Shown here piece by piece: positions 1 through 12,574 of a stretch of DNA of 64,000 nucleotides. The DNA comes from Rhizomys pruinosus. Lineage: Eukaryota > Chordata > Mammalia > Rodentia > Spalacidae. The DNA lies in contig VZQC01007082.1 in the NCBI GenBank assembly GCA_009823505.1, positions 975,459 through 1,039,458 of the forward strand. The letters run 5' to 3'. How positions within the stretch are numbered: the stretch's first letter is position 1; each line of letters starts with the position of its first letter. A program made the translations under genes and the position numbers. A model generated the notes under the pieces. It was given only the letters and a program-made list of their open reading frames with translations. It ran no database searches and had not been told where the DNA came from.

Positions 1-414
1 GCCAACTGGGATTATGAAGAGGCATCTGAAGGATGCAACAAAGCGAGTCTTCAACACAGATGAAGAGGGCATGGACCACTGGAATACAAGCAAGGAGAAA
101 GTCCATATGCCAGGACACGAAGGGGAAAGACAACACTGAAAGTGGCAGGATAATCCGCACCAAGCTCATACTAACCCTAAGGAATATCTGGGCCACATGG
201 GATCCTCCTGGGGATGCCCAGGACACAGATAAAGAACATCAATTGGAATTTAAGAATACTTTAAGAACTACAAGGAATATAAAGAGACAAATTAAAGAAC
301 TAAGAAACCTAGAGAATGACAGAACTGCAAGAAAAGACCGGGAGAGAGAATGACAAGCTCCAGAAGGAAGTAGAAACAACTGAAAAAGTGGCAGCAGACT
401 ACAAGACATAGGCA
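1..414 (+). mobile_element. Unidentified segment abutting L1 ORF2, possibly L1 5' sequence
   Basis: The sequence directly upstream of the ORF2 C-terminus does not translate as the ORF2 that should precede it. It holds a 106-codon open frame from position 33, rich in Lys, Arg, Glu and Asn, ending in an ORF1-like charged helix (IKRQIKELRNLENDRTARK). It may be the 5' part of the same L1 joined by an internal deletion, or another repeat. The assignment is weak. Confidence 0.35.
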
Positions 415-1580
415 TAGGAAAAGACTTCCTAAATCAGACAGCAGCTGCACAAGAATTAAAGTCGAGAATTGACAAATGGGACCTCATTAAACTCAAAAGC
501 TTCTGTACATCAAAAGAAACAATCAAGGAAGTGAAGAGAAATCCCACAGAGTGGGAGGAAACCTTCACTGCAGATACATCTGACAAAGTATTGATTTCCA
601 GAATATATAAACTACTCAAAAAACAAAGAAAAAAGAAAACAAATGACCCACTCAATAGATGGAGCAAAGTACTGTACAGAGACTTCACAAGTGAGTAATT
701 AAAGATGTCTGAGAAACACCTCAAGAAGCGTTCAACAGCACTAATCATTAAGGAAATGCAAATCAAAACCACTTTAAGATATCATTTTACTCCAATAAGA
801 CTGGCTAGGATCAAGAAAACAAATGATAGCAAGTGCTGGAGAGATTGTGGGGAAAGGGGAACACTCATCCACTGCTGGTGGGACTGTAAACTCGTACAGC
901 CACTATGGAAAGCAGTGTGGAGAACCCTTGGAAGACTTTGAATGAACTTGCCACCCGACCCAGCCATACCACTCCTGGGCATATACCTTCAAGACTCACG
1001 CCACCACAGAGATACATGCATGGCCATGTTTATTGTAGCTCTCTTCACAATAGCAAGGAGCTGGAACCAACCTAAGTGCCCCTCAACTGACCAGTGGATA
1101 GAGAAAATGTGGTACATCTACACAATGGAGTTCTATGCAGCAGTAAAGAAAGACAACATCACGAGCTTTGCAGGAAAATGGCTGGAGCTAGAGGACATAA
1201 TGCTGAGTGAAGTAACACAATCCCAGAAAAACAAACGATGAATGGTATCCCTCATCTGTGGATGCTAGTGCCAATTACCTCGTTGTAAGTATTTCTTGTG
1301 TAGGGCCCCCTGAGCTTTTGTCCAAAGCAGTTGGGAGTGATGCATATTGGAAACAACAACAACAACAACAACAGAAAGGACTGCATCAAAGAACTGACTG
1401 AAACAGTGAACTTCTGCTCAAAACAGTCAACTTCCTCATGGAGAATATTGAGAAAGACTGAGAAAGAGATGAAAAGCCTGTTTGGCAGAATACATGAGCT
1501 CTGGCAGGGTGGGGGGATGGGCGGGAACACGGGTCTAGATTTGTTAAAAAAATAAAAATAAATTTATGTGAAAAAAAGAA
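415..1580 (+). mobile_element. L1 LINE: ORF2 C-terminus, 3' UTR and A-rich tail
   Basis: The three-frame translation reads as the C-terminal part of rodent L1 ORF2p with stops and frameshifts. Around 460-700 it shows [13 protein letters not shown] and [13 protein letters not shown]. At 820-940 the cysteine-bearing segment CWRDCGERGTLIHCWWDCK is followed by LVQPLWKAVWR. At 950-1240 there are PAIPLLGIY, CPSTDQWIEKMWYIYTMEFY and LSEVTQSQKN. A 3' UTR with an (AAC)n run follows, and an A-rich tail ends near 1580. It is a dead copy. Confidence 0.93.
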
Positions 1581-1589
1581 AGTAATGGT

Positions 1590-2985
1590 AGAATTCATAA
1601 CAAGATTTTCTTGGCCATGCTCAGAACCCAAAGCAAAGTAATTTAATAAGGGAGGTTTGGAGGGGGTTTTCCTTGATCTTTGGACTGTATTATCCCAAAC
1701 CAATCACCATCAAACAGAATTAAGCTGTGAGGGGTCATGCAGGGGCCAAGGCAGTCAACTATACTGTAAAGAGCTCAAGAGAGATGGAGCAAGCCCCCTG
1801 GCCAGGGCGGAGGACTCCTGTCCCTCCCATCCCACTTTGCATCCGAACCCCAGCAATCTTGCTCATTCAAGCTTAAGACAGACAGATGTTCATGACTGCA
1901 TGCCCACGCATTTTCACTTCTTATTCACTGAACATTTATTTTGTTTGCTTTTAAAAGTATAAGCAGTTTCAAATGCTCATGCACTATTTTTGTTCCACCT
2001 CTGCCTTAGGTCATTTCTGGAGACAGACAGGGGCAATAGAAAGCAGTTTCAGTGTAGAGCAGTTCCAAGTCTGGCAGGCCCAAGAGACAGATCAGGACCC
2101 TGGGGACTGTGTGACATCTACTGCAGCTATGCTCTGGGTTTACATGCACACTGTGCTAAGAGGAGGCCCCAAAAGGGAGATGCTCCCTTGGATTGAGGAA
2201 TAGTCAGCAGCCAGCCTGGTGGGCAAAATATATGATGGAGTCTGGGAAGGAACCACTCAGTCTCTGGTGACAAGAGTGCTCGTGAGTAACAGCAGAAACT
2301 CTGACTACTCTGAAGAGTCTCTGGATGAGGAGAACATGGGGGCTTGAGTGGAAGAAGTATGAATTTAAACCCTAGTGGGATACTAACTCATCTTAATTGC
2401 CAGAAAATCCCTTGAAATTTATCACTCCCTTTTCACTCTGGGTCTCAATAATGGGAGCTATTTGGATCAGACTGGTCTCTAGGATGTCCCAACATGGACC
2501 AAGACCCCAAGGGAAGAAGGAAGACTACCTAATATTAAAGGAATAATAACAGTCTCAAATCAACCTACATCTTCTCTTTGACCTTACATCCATTCTCACA
2601 GTTAGACTGAGCCTGTCATGTCCACTTCTACATATTAATTAAGCTCAGCACTAGCAAATTAATCAACAAATGAATAAAATACCAAATATTTCAAATAGTA
2701 AATGATCATGGTAATGTGGATCTTGGAAAGGGGATTGTATGTGTATTTTTCACTACTGAACCACTAACAATGACTTCATTCGGTTTCTCCAAACTTGCTC
2801 CAATTTATGTGTCACATTTTTATGATAGCAATACCTAACTTGGGGCAAGTTTAGTTTTAGTTTTAGTCCATTTCTAAGAATAAGAAAGTATCATGAATAC
2901 ACACATGCATAATAACACACATAAAGACAAGAGTACACGACAAAAGATGAAAAACTAGAAAAATACAAGTCTGTAAAAGACTACA
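1590..2985. other. Intronic sequence, no feature recognised
   Basis: Mostly unique-looking, moderately AT-rich sequence with only short unconvincing open frames. No repeat family was recognised. Confidence 0.5.
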
Positions 2986-3300
2986 GGCCAGCAAGCGTGT
3001 TCAAGAGGTAAAAGTACTTGCCCTTAATCTTGATGTTCAAGAGGTAAAGGGACTTGTCCTCAGTCCTGATGTTCAAGAGGTAAAGGTACTTGCCCTCAAT
3101 CCTGATGACCAGAATTTGATTCTTAGAAGCACACAGTAGAAGGAGAGAATGGACTCCCTTAAGTTATCCTCTGACCTTGACATGTGTTCCAGGACATGTA
3201 CACTTAAGCACACACACGCACACACACACACACACATACATACACACATATAGACACACATACACACATGCATGCACATGCACACAAACAAAATTAATTA
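2985..3300 (+). mobile_element. B3 SINE with triplicated 36-bp segment and CA tail
   Basis: The part after 3105 follows the B3 pattern: gatgaccagaatttgatt, agcacacagtagaaggagag, a run with cctctgacc, then a (CA)n stretch from 3211 and an ATTAATTA tail. Upstream the promoter-proximal 36 bp are present three times, at 2998-3033, 3034-3069 and 3070-3105. Confidence 0.75.
2998..3105 (+). repeat. 36-bp tandem repeat, 3 copies
   Basis: Each unit starts tgttcaagaggtaaa and ends in tga. The units differ at a few positions. The third unit runs directly into normal B3 sequence, so the repeat is an internal expansion of the SINE. Confidence 0.9.
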
Positions 3301-3389
3301 ATTAATTAAAGATTTTACACAATTATCCACCCTAAAAATAAATCACAAGGCTTATTAACAGGGGTAAATATCAAAATCTGAATTTTTGC

Positions 3390-3520
3390 GGCGGGGGGAG
3401 TTGTTTATATTTTTTGCAACAGGGTCTTACTATGTAGCTCAGGCTAGCCTTCAACTAATAAATTCTGTCACTTCCACCTCCAGAGTGCTGACATCACAAG
3501 TACGGGAAGCCCTGTGCAGG
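3390..3520 (-). mobile_element. Old B1-related SINE
   Basis: On the plus strand it reads aacagggtcttactatgtag, then ctcaggctagccttcaact and ccagagtgctgacatcaca. This is the reverse complement of a diverged B1 or proto-B1. Confidence 0.75.
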
Positions 3521-4004
3521 CTCTGAAAATTGTTTTGATGCCTTAAATTAGATTTCTTATAATTACTCAACCTTTGCTTTCTACAATACTCAGTAAAACT
3601 TTGTGAAGTGGTTTTAATTATTTTCCTATGCTATAACTTTACTTTGAGAATCAGACCTACAGAAATAAATGTAGTAAAAAAAACCTTAGGCATGAAGCTG
3701 TTCATTACAATGCTGTTTATATTTGTGGAAAAAAAAAGAGAATTTATGTAAATGGTAGTCAAGAAGGAAATGCTTAGGGAAATTGCTTAATACCCAATTA
3801 ATTATTAGTTAAGCATTAAATAATTAAGCTCTACAACAGTAAAGATAAAATAAACTTTTAAGACATAATATATACATAAAATTTGAAAAAGATTAATAAG
3901 AAATAAATAACAGAATTCCTGGAGTCAGATGGTTGGAAAAAAAAAAAAGATGTTACATTGGACTTATTCTCCTTATTTTATTTTATTTTCTGGCGCAAAA
4001 TAAT

Positions 4005-4222
4005 TTTATTTAGTGTGTGTATGTGCGTGTGCGTGTGCGTGCGTGCATGCATGCGTGTGTGAGTGCACATGCATGTGTGTAAGTACAAATCTATAGGTGT
4101 CACAGTATCTGTTCAGAGGACAACTGTGAATCATTCTCCACTTTCATCACAGGTCTGGGAGATTGAATTCATCAGGCTTATATATCAAGGGCTTTTATCT
4201 GCTGAGCCATCTCATTGCTCCT
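4005..4222 (-). mobile_element. Diverged B2/B3-type SINE, reverse orientation, with TG-rich stretch
   Basis: The end at 4195-4222 reads ctgctgagccatctcattgc, the reverse complement of the tRNA-related start of B2/B3. The other end is a (TG)n/(GCGTG)n run at about 4014-4080. Confidence 0.65.
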
Positions 4223-4829
4223 AACAGTTTTCTTAATGCTTAAATATTACATGTAATTTATAAACATATAGCCTGAATATTCCCCCTCCCCAATCACTTG
4301 TTATTTTAGCAGTGACCCAGATTAGGAAATGGCTATGTGCATGTGGAATTGGACTGCATCACACAGTCAGAGCTGGGAGTAAGGGTTCAGGCAGCTTTAC
4401 CTACCAAGGCATCTAGGACTCCTCAGGCTGAAGCCCAAGATCTTGAGAAGGAGTCTAAAGAACAGCAATTGTTAAGCAGAGAAAATATCACCACCTTCAT
4501 TCTCCTACAAGGAAACTCTACATTTAGTAGAAATACAAGTGGGTATTGTTCGCATAGAGTTCAAGTGCTTTTTCTGCCCCTCTGAATTCCATTATCTTTC
4601 TGTATATTTAATTTCCTGCTTGACAGTTTTCTCTCACATCCTCATACTTTCTTCTTCAGAACAGAAAAAGTGTTGAAACATATGGACTACAAAAAGCAAA
4701 TGCATGATAAAACCATCACAGGGAGCTTCCATGGTCACTAAGTAAATAAATCCCTGTTCTGTGTCCCATGGTCTTTTCATTACCAAATCACACTGTGAGA
4801 AAATCATGAAATTAAATGTTTAAAACAAT

Positions 4830-5050
4830 TTAAAAATATTTATTTTTATTTTATGTGTATGAGTATATTTGCCTGCATTATGTAAGTGCACCTGTGTTGT
4901 ACAATGCCCATGGAGGTCAGAAGAGGGCACTGGATCCCATGGAAGTGGAACTAGTATGGCTGTCAGCTGCCATGTGGGTGCTGGGAACCAAACCAAAGTT
5001 CTCTGCAAAAGCAGCCAATGTTCATAATCACTGAGCCATCTCTCTAGCCC
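4830..5050 (-). mobile_element. B2-type SINE, reverse orientation
   Basis: Reverse-strand B2 landmarks are in order: an AT-rich tail, gaggtcagaagagggcac, ccatgtgggtgctgggaacc and cactgagccatctctctagc. The flanks tttaaaaca are similar and may be target-site duplication remnants. Confidence 0.85.
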
Positions 5051-5054
5051 TAGT

Positions 5055-5420
5055 TTTCTTTAAAACATTTAATGTTTGATCTTTATTTTTAGCTGATACA
5101 CAAAACAGTGTACAGATGAAATGTATGCTATACTATATAATGTTTAAATCAGATGAAACATATTTATCACTTCAAATATTCATCATATCTTCATGGTGAA
5201 AACTTTCTAAGTAATTTCTTCTGGGTCTTTTCTTTTTACTAGAAATGCACAGCATATTATTGTTACTGGAATAGACTTCATATTTTTAACTGGGTGAAAA
5301 TTAAAAAAAAACAAAATATAAAAATTTAACAGATATAGTTAGAACAGTGTGTAGAAGGAAATGAGTAGTTTTGATGTATATAACAGGAGATGGCATAGGT
5401 ATAAAATTAATGCTCTATGC
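5055..5420. other. AT-rich intronic sequence, no feature recognised
   Basis: AT-rich sequence without recognisable coding or repeat content. Confidence 0.4.
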
Positions 5421-7064
5421 TCTAATTTAAGAAAAAGGCAGAGAAAAGGAACTAGGTAGGTAATGGGAAAGAGGGAATCTGAGACAGAAGATTAGTAGGT
5501 GACAGGTGACACTAGGGAGGAATGGATAAAATCAGGGTATCTAAATAGGAGGGGACGGGAAGGGTTAGAGAAGGAAAGGGGCAGCCATAAAGGGGGGAAA
5601 AGAGCCCAAGAGAAGTGGGGCCACAGGAGACTGGCAGTATCAAGGGAGAAATGGGGATACTTTAAATGGAGAAGACGTGGAGGGAGGACTAGACAGGTAA
5701 AGGGAGAGAGGAGAGATCAATAATGCCTTGCTGAGTTAAAAAAAAAAAAAACCCGAGAGAATCATATTATTCTAACAATCTATTGACAAATTACACATAT
5801 AATACCTCTACATGAGTTCATATGCATAGTTGAAGGCTACACGACAAGAAACAGTGCCAAAAAGAAATCTTCCTTCGAAGATTTCTCCAGGGTAGTCCAA
5901 GTCTCCCAAAATTACACAGGCTATTGCCACAGCCCTTGATTGCCTCCCAGAACCTGAAGGTAAGACCCTATTGCTGAAGACAGACAGGATATGCTTCAGA
6001 GAAACAGATCTGACGCAATGGAGCTGAATCTGAAGCCACCACCTCTGAAGGCTGGCTCTCATAGCTGTGGACGGAATTATGAAAGCCACAAATCAAGGGT
6101 CCAACATCAGCCTCAAGACCAAATTCTATATCAATGACCAGCATAGCATACGACATTGGTGCAACAGTGGCACGTCTATCTTGGAGGAAATCAATGGATA
6201 ACCAATTGGACCTAAATCCCACTCAGTGGGAAGAAACTCATGTGTGGTATTGTTAACATAGCTAAATGCATACAACTGGAGAGGTCATAGATCTCAGACA
6301 GTTCCCCAAGGTTGACATATCCCTAGGCTAAGGTAACATCTTACTACAAAAGAAATATCCTTATAGTTACAGACAAATATTCCAGACATCACTCAGAAAA
6401 GAAGCTTCTTCTTTTGTACCAGATGAGAATAGTACAGAGTCCCACAACTGGACACACACAGACATGGTCTGTGAATTGCTCATGCCTAGGTAACATATCT
6501 ACAATGCAACCTCTACACAAAAGCCCCAAGCATCAAAGAACAAGGGCCCAAGAAAGCATTAACCTTCCTTAAGGAAGCTCCTCCATGCAACTGGAGACCA
6601 GAAAACCCAAAAGGGCCTGAATGGCCAAACTGTGGAGATTAGGAGTCTACAGGCTCCTATATTCAGCTTCACCCACCCAGGGCTCAGGAAACACTGTGGA
6701 AGAGGGGGCAGAAAGACTCTAAGAGGCAGGGAAGTGGTGTAAGACCAAACGGAAATGAATAGTACAAGCTCCTGAGACCTGCCTCATGTGGACCTACAGC
6801 ATTGGTATCAGCACATACAAGACCCATACAAGCTCAGCTGGACAAAAACCCAGCTCAGAACTGCAGAAATGGGTAGCAGAGCCCAACTTGGCTGAGGAAA
6901 TGTTGGCAGCAGACGGTGGTCAGGTGAGGAAGATCTGGCCTTCTTTAGAATAGAGATTCTGGATAGGCTGACTAGAGCTCAGGGGAGGAGCTTGCACTGA
7001 GAAGTGGGTGGGGAGAGTAATTTGGCATAATTTACCCTAGCACAATGACAGAATGTGTAAACTG

Positions 7065-7133
<69 letters not shown>

Positions 7134-7235
7134 GTGGCGCTGGAGGGTGCCAAGGGAGAAGAGGGTATAATGGTGATTAAGACCGACTGAAAAATTATGT
7201 ATGAAACATGAAAATTCAATAAAAGAAAAAAAGCA
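5420..7235 (+). mobile_element. Rodent Lx-type L1 3' UTR, 5' truncated
   Basis: The element starts with a purine-rich tract (5430-5725), a known property of L1 3' UTRs. It then carries the Lx landmarks: tgccacagcccttgattgcc near 5931, cagggctcaggaaacactg near 6680, a block near 6840 reading ggacaaaaacccagctcaga, and tagcagagcccaacttggct near 6882. It ends with an aataaaag signal and A-rich tail near 7220-7235, after a (GT)n run. Copies in the window at about 8490, 25085, 29480 (minus) and 55700 share these blocks. Confidence 0.85.
7066..7130 (+). repeat. (GT)n microsatellite
   Basis: About 30 GT repeats with a single interruption (gcgtg). It lies in the tail region of the Lx 3' UTR and probably expanded there. 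Confidence 0.95.
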
Positions 7236-7389
7236 GAGAAAATCATAACTAAATTAGACATAAGAAAAATGATTTTACAAAAAGCTGAAATAAAAGAGAA
7301 ACAACAGTGAAAATCAAAGAAGTCAAATTTAGTTGATTTGATTTTGTTTGCACACTGTATCCATGAATTCAATATTGTGGGAATATAGT

Positions 7390-9445
7390 GAAAATTAAAT
7401 ATCTATCAAAATCATATCTTTTAAAAAAATCGACAAGATGATTCTAAGATTTAAATGCAAGTGCAAAGGACACGATTTTATATGAGAAGGAAATTAGAAG
7501 ATTTATATTACCTAATTTATGGAATTACCATAAACTACAGTCTTCATTTTTGTTTTGGTGTAAGAGCAGACAGAACAAAGGCAGTGTAGAGAAGCAAGAC
7601 TTGAACCAACAGTATGGCCTTTGATTATCAATCAAGTGATCTCATCTAATTCATGAATTAGTACAAGAAATTTCCACAAATGATGCTAGGTCAAGTGAGC
7701 AAATGTACACACAAGAAAACCTAGACAACTTTCTCATTACATACAAAAACACACACTTCAAATGCAGCATAAAACTATAAAAACTTTTAGAAGAAAACTT
7801 AGAATGTTAGGTTAGGCAATACTTTTAGGAAGGACACAAAAAGTATTAGCCATAAGAAGAAAAAAATGATATAAAGTATTTTGTCAAAATTAAAAATTTC
7901 TACTTTTCAAAAGATCCCATTAAGAAAATGGATGGGCAACTCACAGACTGAGTATGTGTAGCAGTTACATTCCATCAAGCTCTTATATCCAGAATATATT
8001 AAAAATCCATATAAATCAGTAATGAAAAGATAAAGAGCTCAATAAAAATTAACAAAAGACTTGAGCTCACACTTCTGGAAGAAGATGTATGGCTGGCCAA
8101 TAGCACATGAGAAAGCACTCAACATCAGCAGTCACCAAATTAAAACAATTAACGAGACAGCTTCTCACACCCACTTATTTGGCTCCAATTTAACCCAAAA
8201 GCTAAAACTGGCCACAACTTAAAAGCTAGTCACAAAGACAGGCAACAGTAACGTTAGTTGGGATGTCTGGGAATCTGGTTTTACACAAGTAGTGTTACAA
8301 CAGTAGCCAGACACTTGAATATAACACTAAATGCAAGCCTACCCCCTGCCCAAGTTAGTACGACATTTTGTATCTAGCAAAGAAAAACAGAAGTGTTATC
8401 TCATTGATCATAGCCCTAAATTGATAACAGTGGAAAAAGTGACTAGATAAACCAGATGAGATTTACTCTGAAAACAGAATACTACTACAATAAATATACA
8501 ACTGCATGTGGATAGTTGAAGGCTATATAACAAAAGCACAGTGTTAGGCAGGAGGAAACCTCCTTTTGAATTGTTGGTCAGGGTAGTCCAAGAGACTTCC
8601 AAAATAACAAAGGTAATTGCCATAGCCCTTGATTACCTCCCAGAACTTGAGGCTAAGACTCTATTGCTGAAGACAGGGAGCACTTCAGACACAGGCTTGG
8701 AGCAACAGAGCTAGAACTGACCTGGAAGCCTTCTTTGTCCCTGAAGACTCTCTCTCATGGTATCAGTAGATACTGTGCAAGCTGCTAAGGAAGAAAACTA
8801 ATCAATAGTCCTACCCAGCTGTAAAGCCTAATAAACACCAATGACCAGCACAGCAAACTACTGCTGTGATGTAGTAGTGGTACTAACAGCTGTCTAGCTG
8901 GAATTGAGGTCAACTCATTGGGAGGGAGCTCATGGGTATTACTCTAAACACAGCCTAGTACACATAGCTAGAGAGGACGTAGACCCTAGAGAAACACATA
9001 TATAATTTGGTAGGGGGGGGGCAGGCACAGATAGGGAAGCAGATCTAAATGGCGTCAACATATATTGTATGACAATCCCAGGTACTCAATAAAAATGGAA
9101 TACTATTTAAAGAAACAAAAGGAAGTGAAAGCAAACACTGATGTCTACCATGTCATAGGTCAATCTTACAGACGATTGTTGGTTGAAACAGGAGAAACAC
9201 AAATATTCATATTCTCATCCCTTTCTAAGAACCACAGGAAGAGGCATATTCAATCTTTTTTGCTGGTACTCTGTAAGTGGTTGCCTCTGTGAATGGGGAG
9301 TAGTGTGTAGAAAGTGACAAGAGAAGCTTTGATGGTGACCGAAATGCCTGCTCTGCGTGGTGACTATGCAACATGTATACATATGATTACCTAAATTCAT
9401 GAGGTGGACAAAATATGTGTGCATCTTATTCTATGTTGTGTCAGT
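7390..9445 (+). mobile_element. Ancient mammalian L1 ORF2 remnant and 3' end
   Basis: The sequence follows old L1M-type elements in order: a block resembling the post-RT part of ORF2 near 7440-7560, aaaactataaaaacttttag near 7771, the region after aaaattaaaaatttctactt near 7884, and cagcttctcacacccactta near 8159. After an inserted fragment (8490-9075) it continues with aaaatggaatactatttaaa near 9090. Further on come ggttgcctctgtgaatgggg, the old L1 3' pattern, and atgtatacatatgattacct. All frames are broken. Confidence 0.75.
8490..9060 (+). mobile_element. Lx-type L1 3' UTR fragment nested in older L1
   Basis: It matches the middle of the copy at 5800-6300: tagttgaaggctatataaca, gggtagtccaagagacttcc and attgccatagcccttgatta. 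It lacks the distal part containing the cagctcagaactg block. It splits the surrounding ancient L1, so it inserted later. The exact boundaries and target duplication were not resolved. Confidence 0.7.
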
Positions 9446-9449
9446 CATT

Positions 9450-11090
9450 CCTCATGAAAGACTGAGAGGTGTTCATCTTCATTTTCTCTTCTTAACATAT
9501 GAAAGATACTATGACATCTACCTTGAGCTACAATCCACACTGGTTTCTTTCAACTTTACACAATGCTAAATTCATATCTTAGTTAGGCAGGCATTTCTGA
9601 AGTCTCACCGATGATTCAACAAGGTGAATTCACTTGCCCCAAACCACAGATTAAATGAGGTTGCAATTTAAACACACACGCAGAACTCCTATGTAAAACC
9701 ATCAAACTACATTTCTTTAATGGATGAATAAGCAAATAAATGAATGAGTAAAGAGAAGAGATCAGCCAGCCTGCAAAATGGGCAAAGTACTTAAAGCAGA
9801 TTCCAAATGCATAGAAATGAAAACTATATCACCCACCGTGAGTGGCTTAGAAGGAAGGAGGCTCACAGAATTCCAATCCACATTGACTTGGAAACAGAGG
9901 ACATAACCTGTCTTGAAGCATGCAGCTGATTACAGTGAGCTCTTGTTGCTTTCCATTGCAGACCTGCCTGCTTCTTGCCAATTCCTTTTCTGTGGCCTTA
10001 GATTACCATTCCCACCATCTGTGCCAAGTCCTGCCAGTCCTTGAATCAAGTATCCACCAAAGTAGAAAAATGTGCCCAGGTCAGAGCTTCTCAGTGGTAA
10101 GTCCCATTGCCCCACAGAACCAAGGTATACCCACTTGGCCATCTTCTTCACCTCGCTTCCTCCAAAGGAGGGCTCTATGGAATCCTAATGTTCCTGAACT
10201 TACCATGGAGAACTATAGTCCTTCCAAGGGCCTCCTTCTCTGCCAATGAATATGGTCCCTGACCCTCAACAGGGAGTGTGGGCAATATGAGAAACCTTCA
10301 TCACAGAGCAGACAGGATGGGGCAGGAAGAAATGCAAGTGCCCAAAGGTGGTATCCAGGAAAGCATTAGATGGTCAGATGAATAAATAGCTTTTGTGGGT
10401 TGTATTCTCTCTGCATTTGCTTTTATACTTTGTGAGCTCAGTGATAATCAATGAGTGGAAAACACCATCCTCTGTGAAGACTGCTGGCTCAACAGCTACT
10501 TCCCTCTGAAAAATACTATCTCCAGCCACAGGGTCTGAGACAAGCCACTCATCTATTTATTCAAAGAGCTCAATGAGCTGTAAAGATTGACATTTAAACT
10601 ATTAACACTATATTCTATTTGACAATGTTATTAAATATTAGGTCTGATTTATGGAAAGGCTTAATCATTTGGCAGTCCAGGTCAGCCTGGCACTGCAGAG
10701 ACATTGGGCTATGTCGATGTTACTTGGTGGAGTTGACTGAACAAAAGAAATAAAATTCCCATCAGCAGAATTAAAGTCTGACTTCATGTGATAAAGTTAT
10801 TATCATATAAATCTGAACCACTTTTCAGCTCAATTTTGTATCACAAATTTTCTTCAATTGATAATTTTAATAGTTTAGAAATAAAAAAATATAAAATTAC
10901 ATGTCTAAATAATTTTTGCCATGACATGTGGAAGGATGGATAAGACTTTACAGATGGAAGCAAAGCATATATCTTGCTACTTTGGTATGAAAGTAGGAGG
11001 AAAATTAAAGCATGAGAGTATGTAAAGTATAAACATACTGAAGGGATGACATGGCAATGATACGCTGTGGGAATAGACAACATTTGGATG
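9450..11090. other. Intronic sequence, no strong feature
   Basis: A weak MIR-like stretch lies near 9600-9680. The open frames at 9920-10249 have no recognised similarity and contain no splice-site context that would support an exon. Confidence 0.4.
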
Positions 11091-11094
11091 AAGC

Positions 11095-11240
11095 TTACTA
11101 ACTGCCACTCTGTGTGACCTTGGGCAGGTCAACCTCTCTGAGGCCCAAGTCTCATTTTTATATTGTAGAGACAATAGAAATCAAGTAGGTTGAAAATAGC
11201 AATGTATGGAAATAATTTGTCATTGTGTCTGGTGTTAAAG
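11095..11240 (+). mobile_element. MIR SINE
   Basis: It contains tgtgtgaccttgggcaggtc followed by aacctctctgaggcc and tctcatttttatattgtaga, the typical MIR core. Confidence 0.75.
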
Positions 11241-11879
11241 ACTATGCAATGGACTTCAAAGGTTAGATTCTTTTGATCCAGGAAAAAAAATCTAGGTCTG
11301 GAACAGTAAGAGAGAAGTGCCTAAACCACCAGAGCTAGGCTGGAAAGAACAAGAAAGAGAGAAGTGATATGCTACTAGACGGTGCAAAGATATAGACTGG
11401 GCGACTAGATGTGTCTACGAACTCCTGGATGATACAGAGTTTGGTGAGGAATTATTAAAGGTAGCTATTGGTTGCTATGTGATACAGAGTGAAATAATGA
11501 ACTGTTCTAAGTGCCTATGAGTTACCAGATGATGGAACAGGAAATCAATGTCTCATTAAGTTATTTATGAGCTGCTAAATGGTGCATAGATACACGCCAT
11601 CACTTTAGATGTACCTATGAGCTTCTAGATAGTGCATAAATCTAGAAGTGACTATGAACAGTTGAGAGTATAGAACTCTGCTATAGCCAATGGTCTTCAA
11701 TTTCTTTGGTAAAAGAATAGGTAATAAACATTGTAGGCTTTAAAGCCATATGGTCTCTGTCACAATGCAACTCTGATGAATAGGAAAACAGACATAAGTG
11801 GACTGTAAAGAAATGGACGAAGATGTTTCCTAATAACATTTTATTTACAAAAGTAGATTTGGATCTAACCAAAGTATGC

Positions 11880-12340
11880 CAAATTTTGACTAGTCTTTCA
11901 TTTTTTAACTGTTTTTAGTTTTGATAATTCCATACGATGAAATATATCTTCCATTTCCCCCTCAAACGCTCCTTATGTCCCACCTAAATGACCCTTCCCA
12001 ACTTTGTAACTTTTATAAAGTACCAGGTCCAATTAAGCTACTCATATATACATAGCTGTGAAGTCTTCCAGTGGAGCATGGGACGCCCACCCGCAGCCAC
12101 ATTGTTAGTAATGATTCTCTGACCCAGCAACCATCCACTGCCAGTACTTCTCCAATATGGGGTGGGGCTTGTGGATAACCTACACCATCTATGCCAAACT
12201 TTGGGCTTGCTTTACTCGGGTAATCATAGCTGTTCTATACGCAGGAGACAGCACTTCCGGGCACTCCTCCATAGCTTCTGGCTCTTAACATATTTTTTTC
12301 TATCTCTTCTGTGATATTCTCTGAGCCTTGGTGGTGGTGA
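11880..12340 (-). mobile_element. Rodent L1 3' UTR, reverse orientation
   Basis: On the plus strand it begins ttttgataattccatacgat and continues with cttccagtggagcatgggac and ggggtggggcttgtgga. It then reads ttctggctcttaacatattt and ctgagccttggtggtgg. These correspond in order to the reverse complement of an Lx-type 3' UTR. Confidence 0.7.
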
Positions 12341-12344
12341 GGAC

Positions 12345-12570
12345 ATAGATAAAAGAAAACTAATGAGGTGGAATAATGAGTGCAGAAATGCTTATCCAGG
12401 GAGGTATACAGGAGGATGGAGAAAAATCAGGGGGTGGAGAAGAAGGCTAACCCAAAGGAAGGAGATAGGAAAAGAAATGTGGAAACCTACTGTATCACAA
12501 CCCAGCTTTATAGAAAGTAGAGGGACAGTAGAATATATCAAAGAAGAATGAAGCAGGTGGAATATTGAGG
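12345..12570. other. Purine-rich segment next to L1 3' UTR
   Basis: A strongly purine-biased stretch similar in character to the tract at 5430-5725. It may be an L1 polypurine tract in opposite orientation to its neighbour, as would follow from twin priming, but this is not proven. Confidence 0.3.
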
Positions 12571-12574
12571 GTTA

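Noticed and set aside
9920..10249. Possible coding frame of 109 codons, with a complementary frame on the minus strand
   Set aside because: Open frames on both strands in the same place, with no recognised domain or splice sites.
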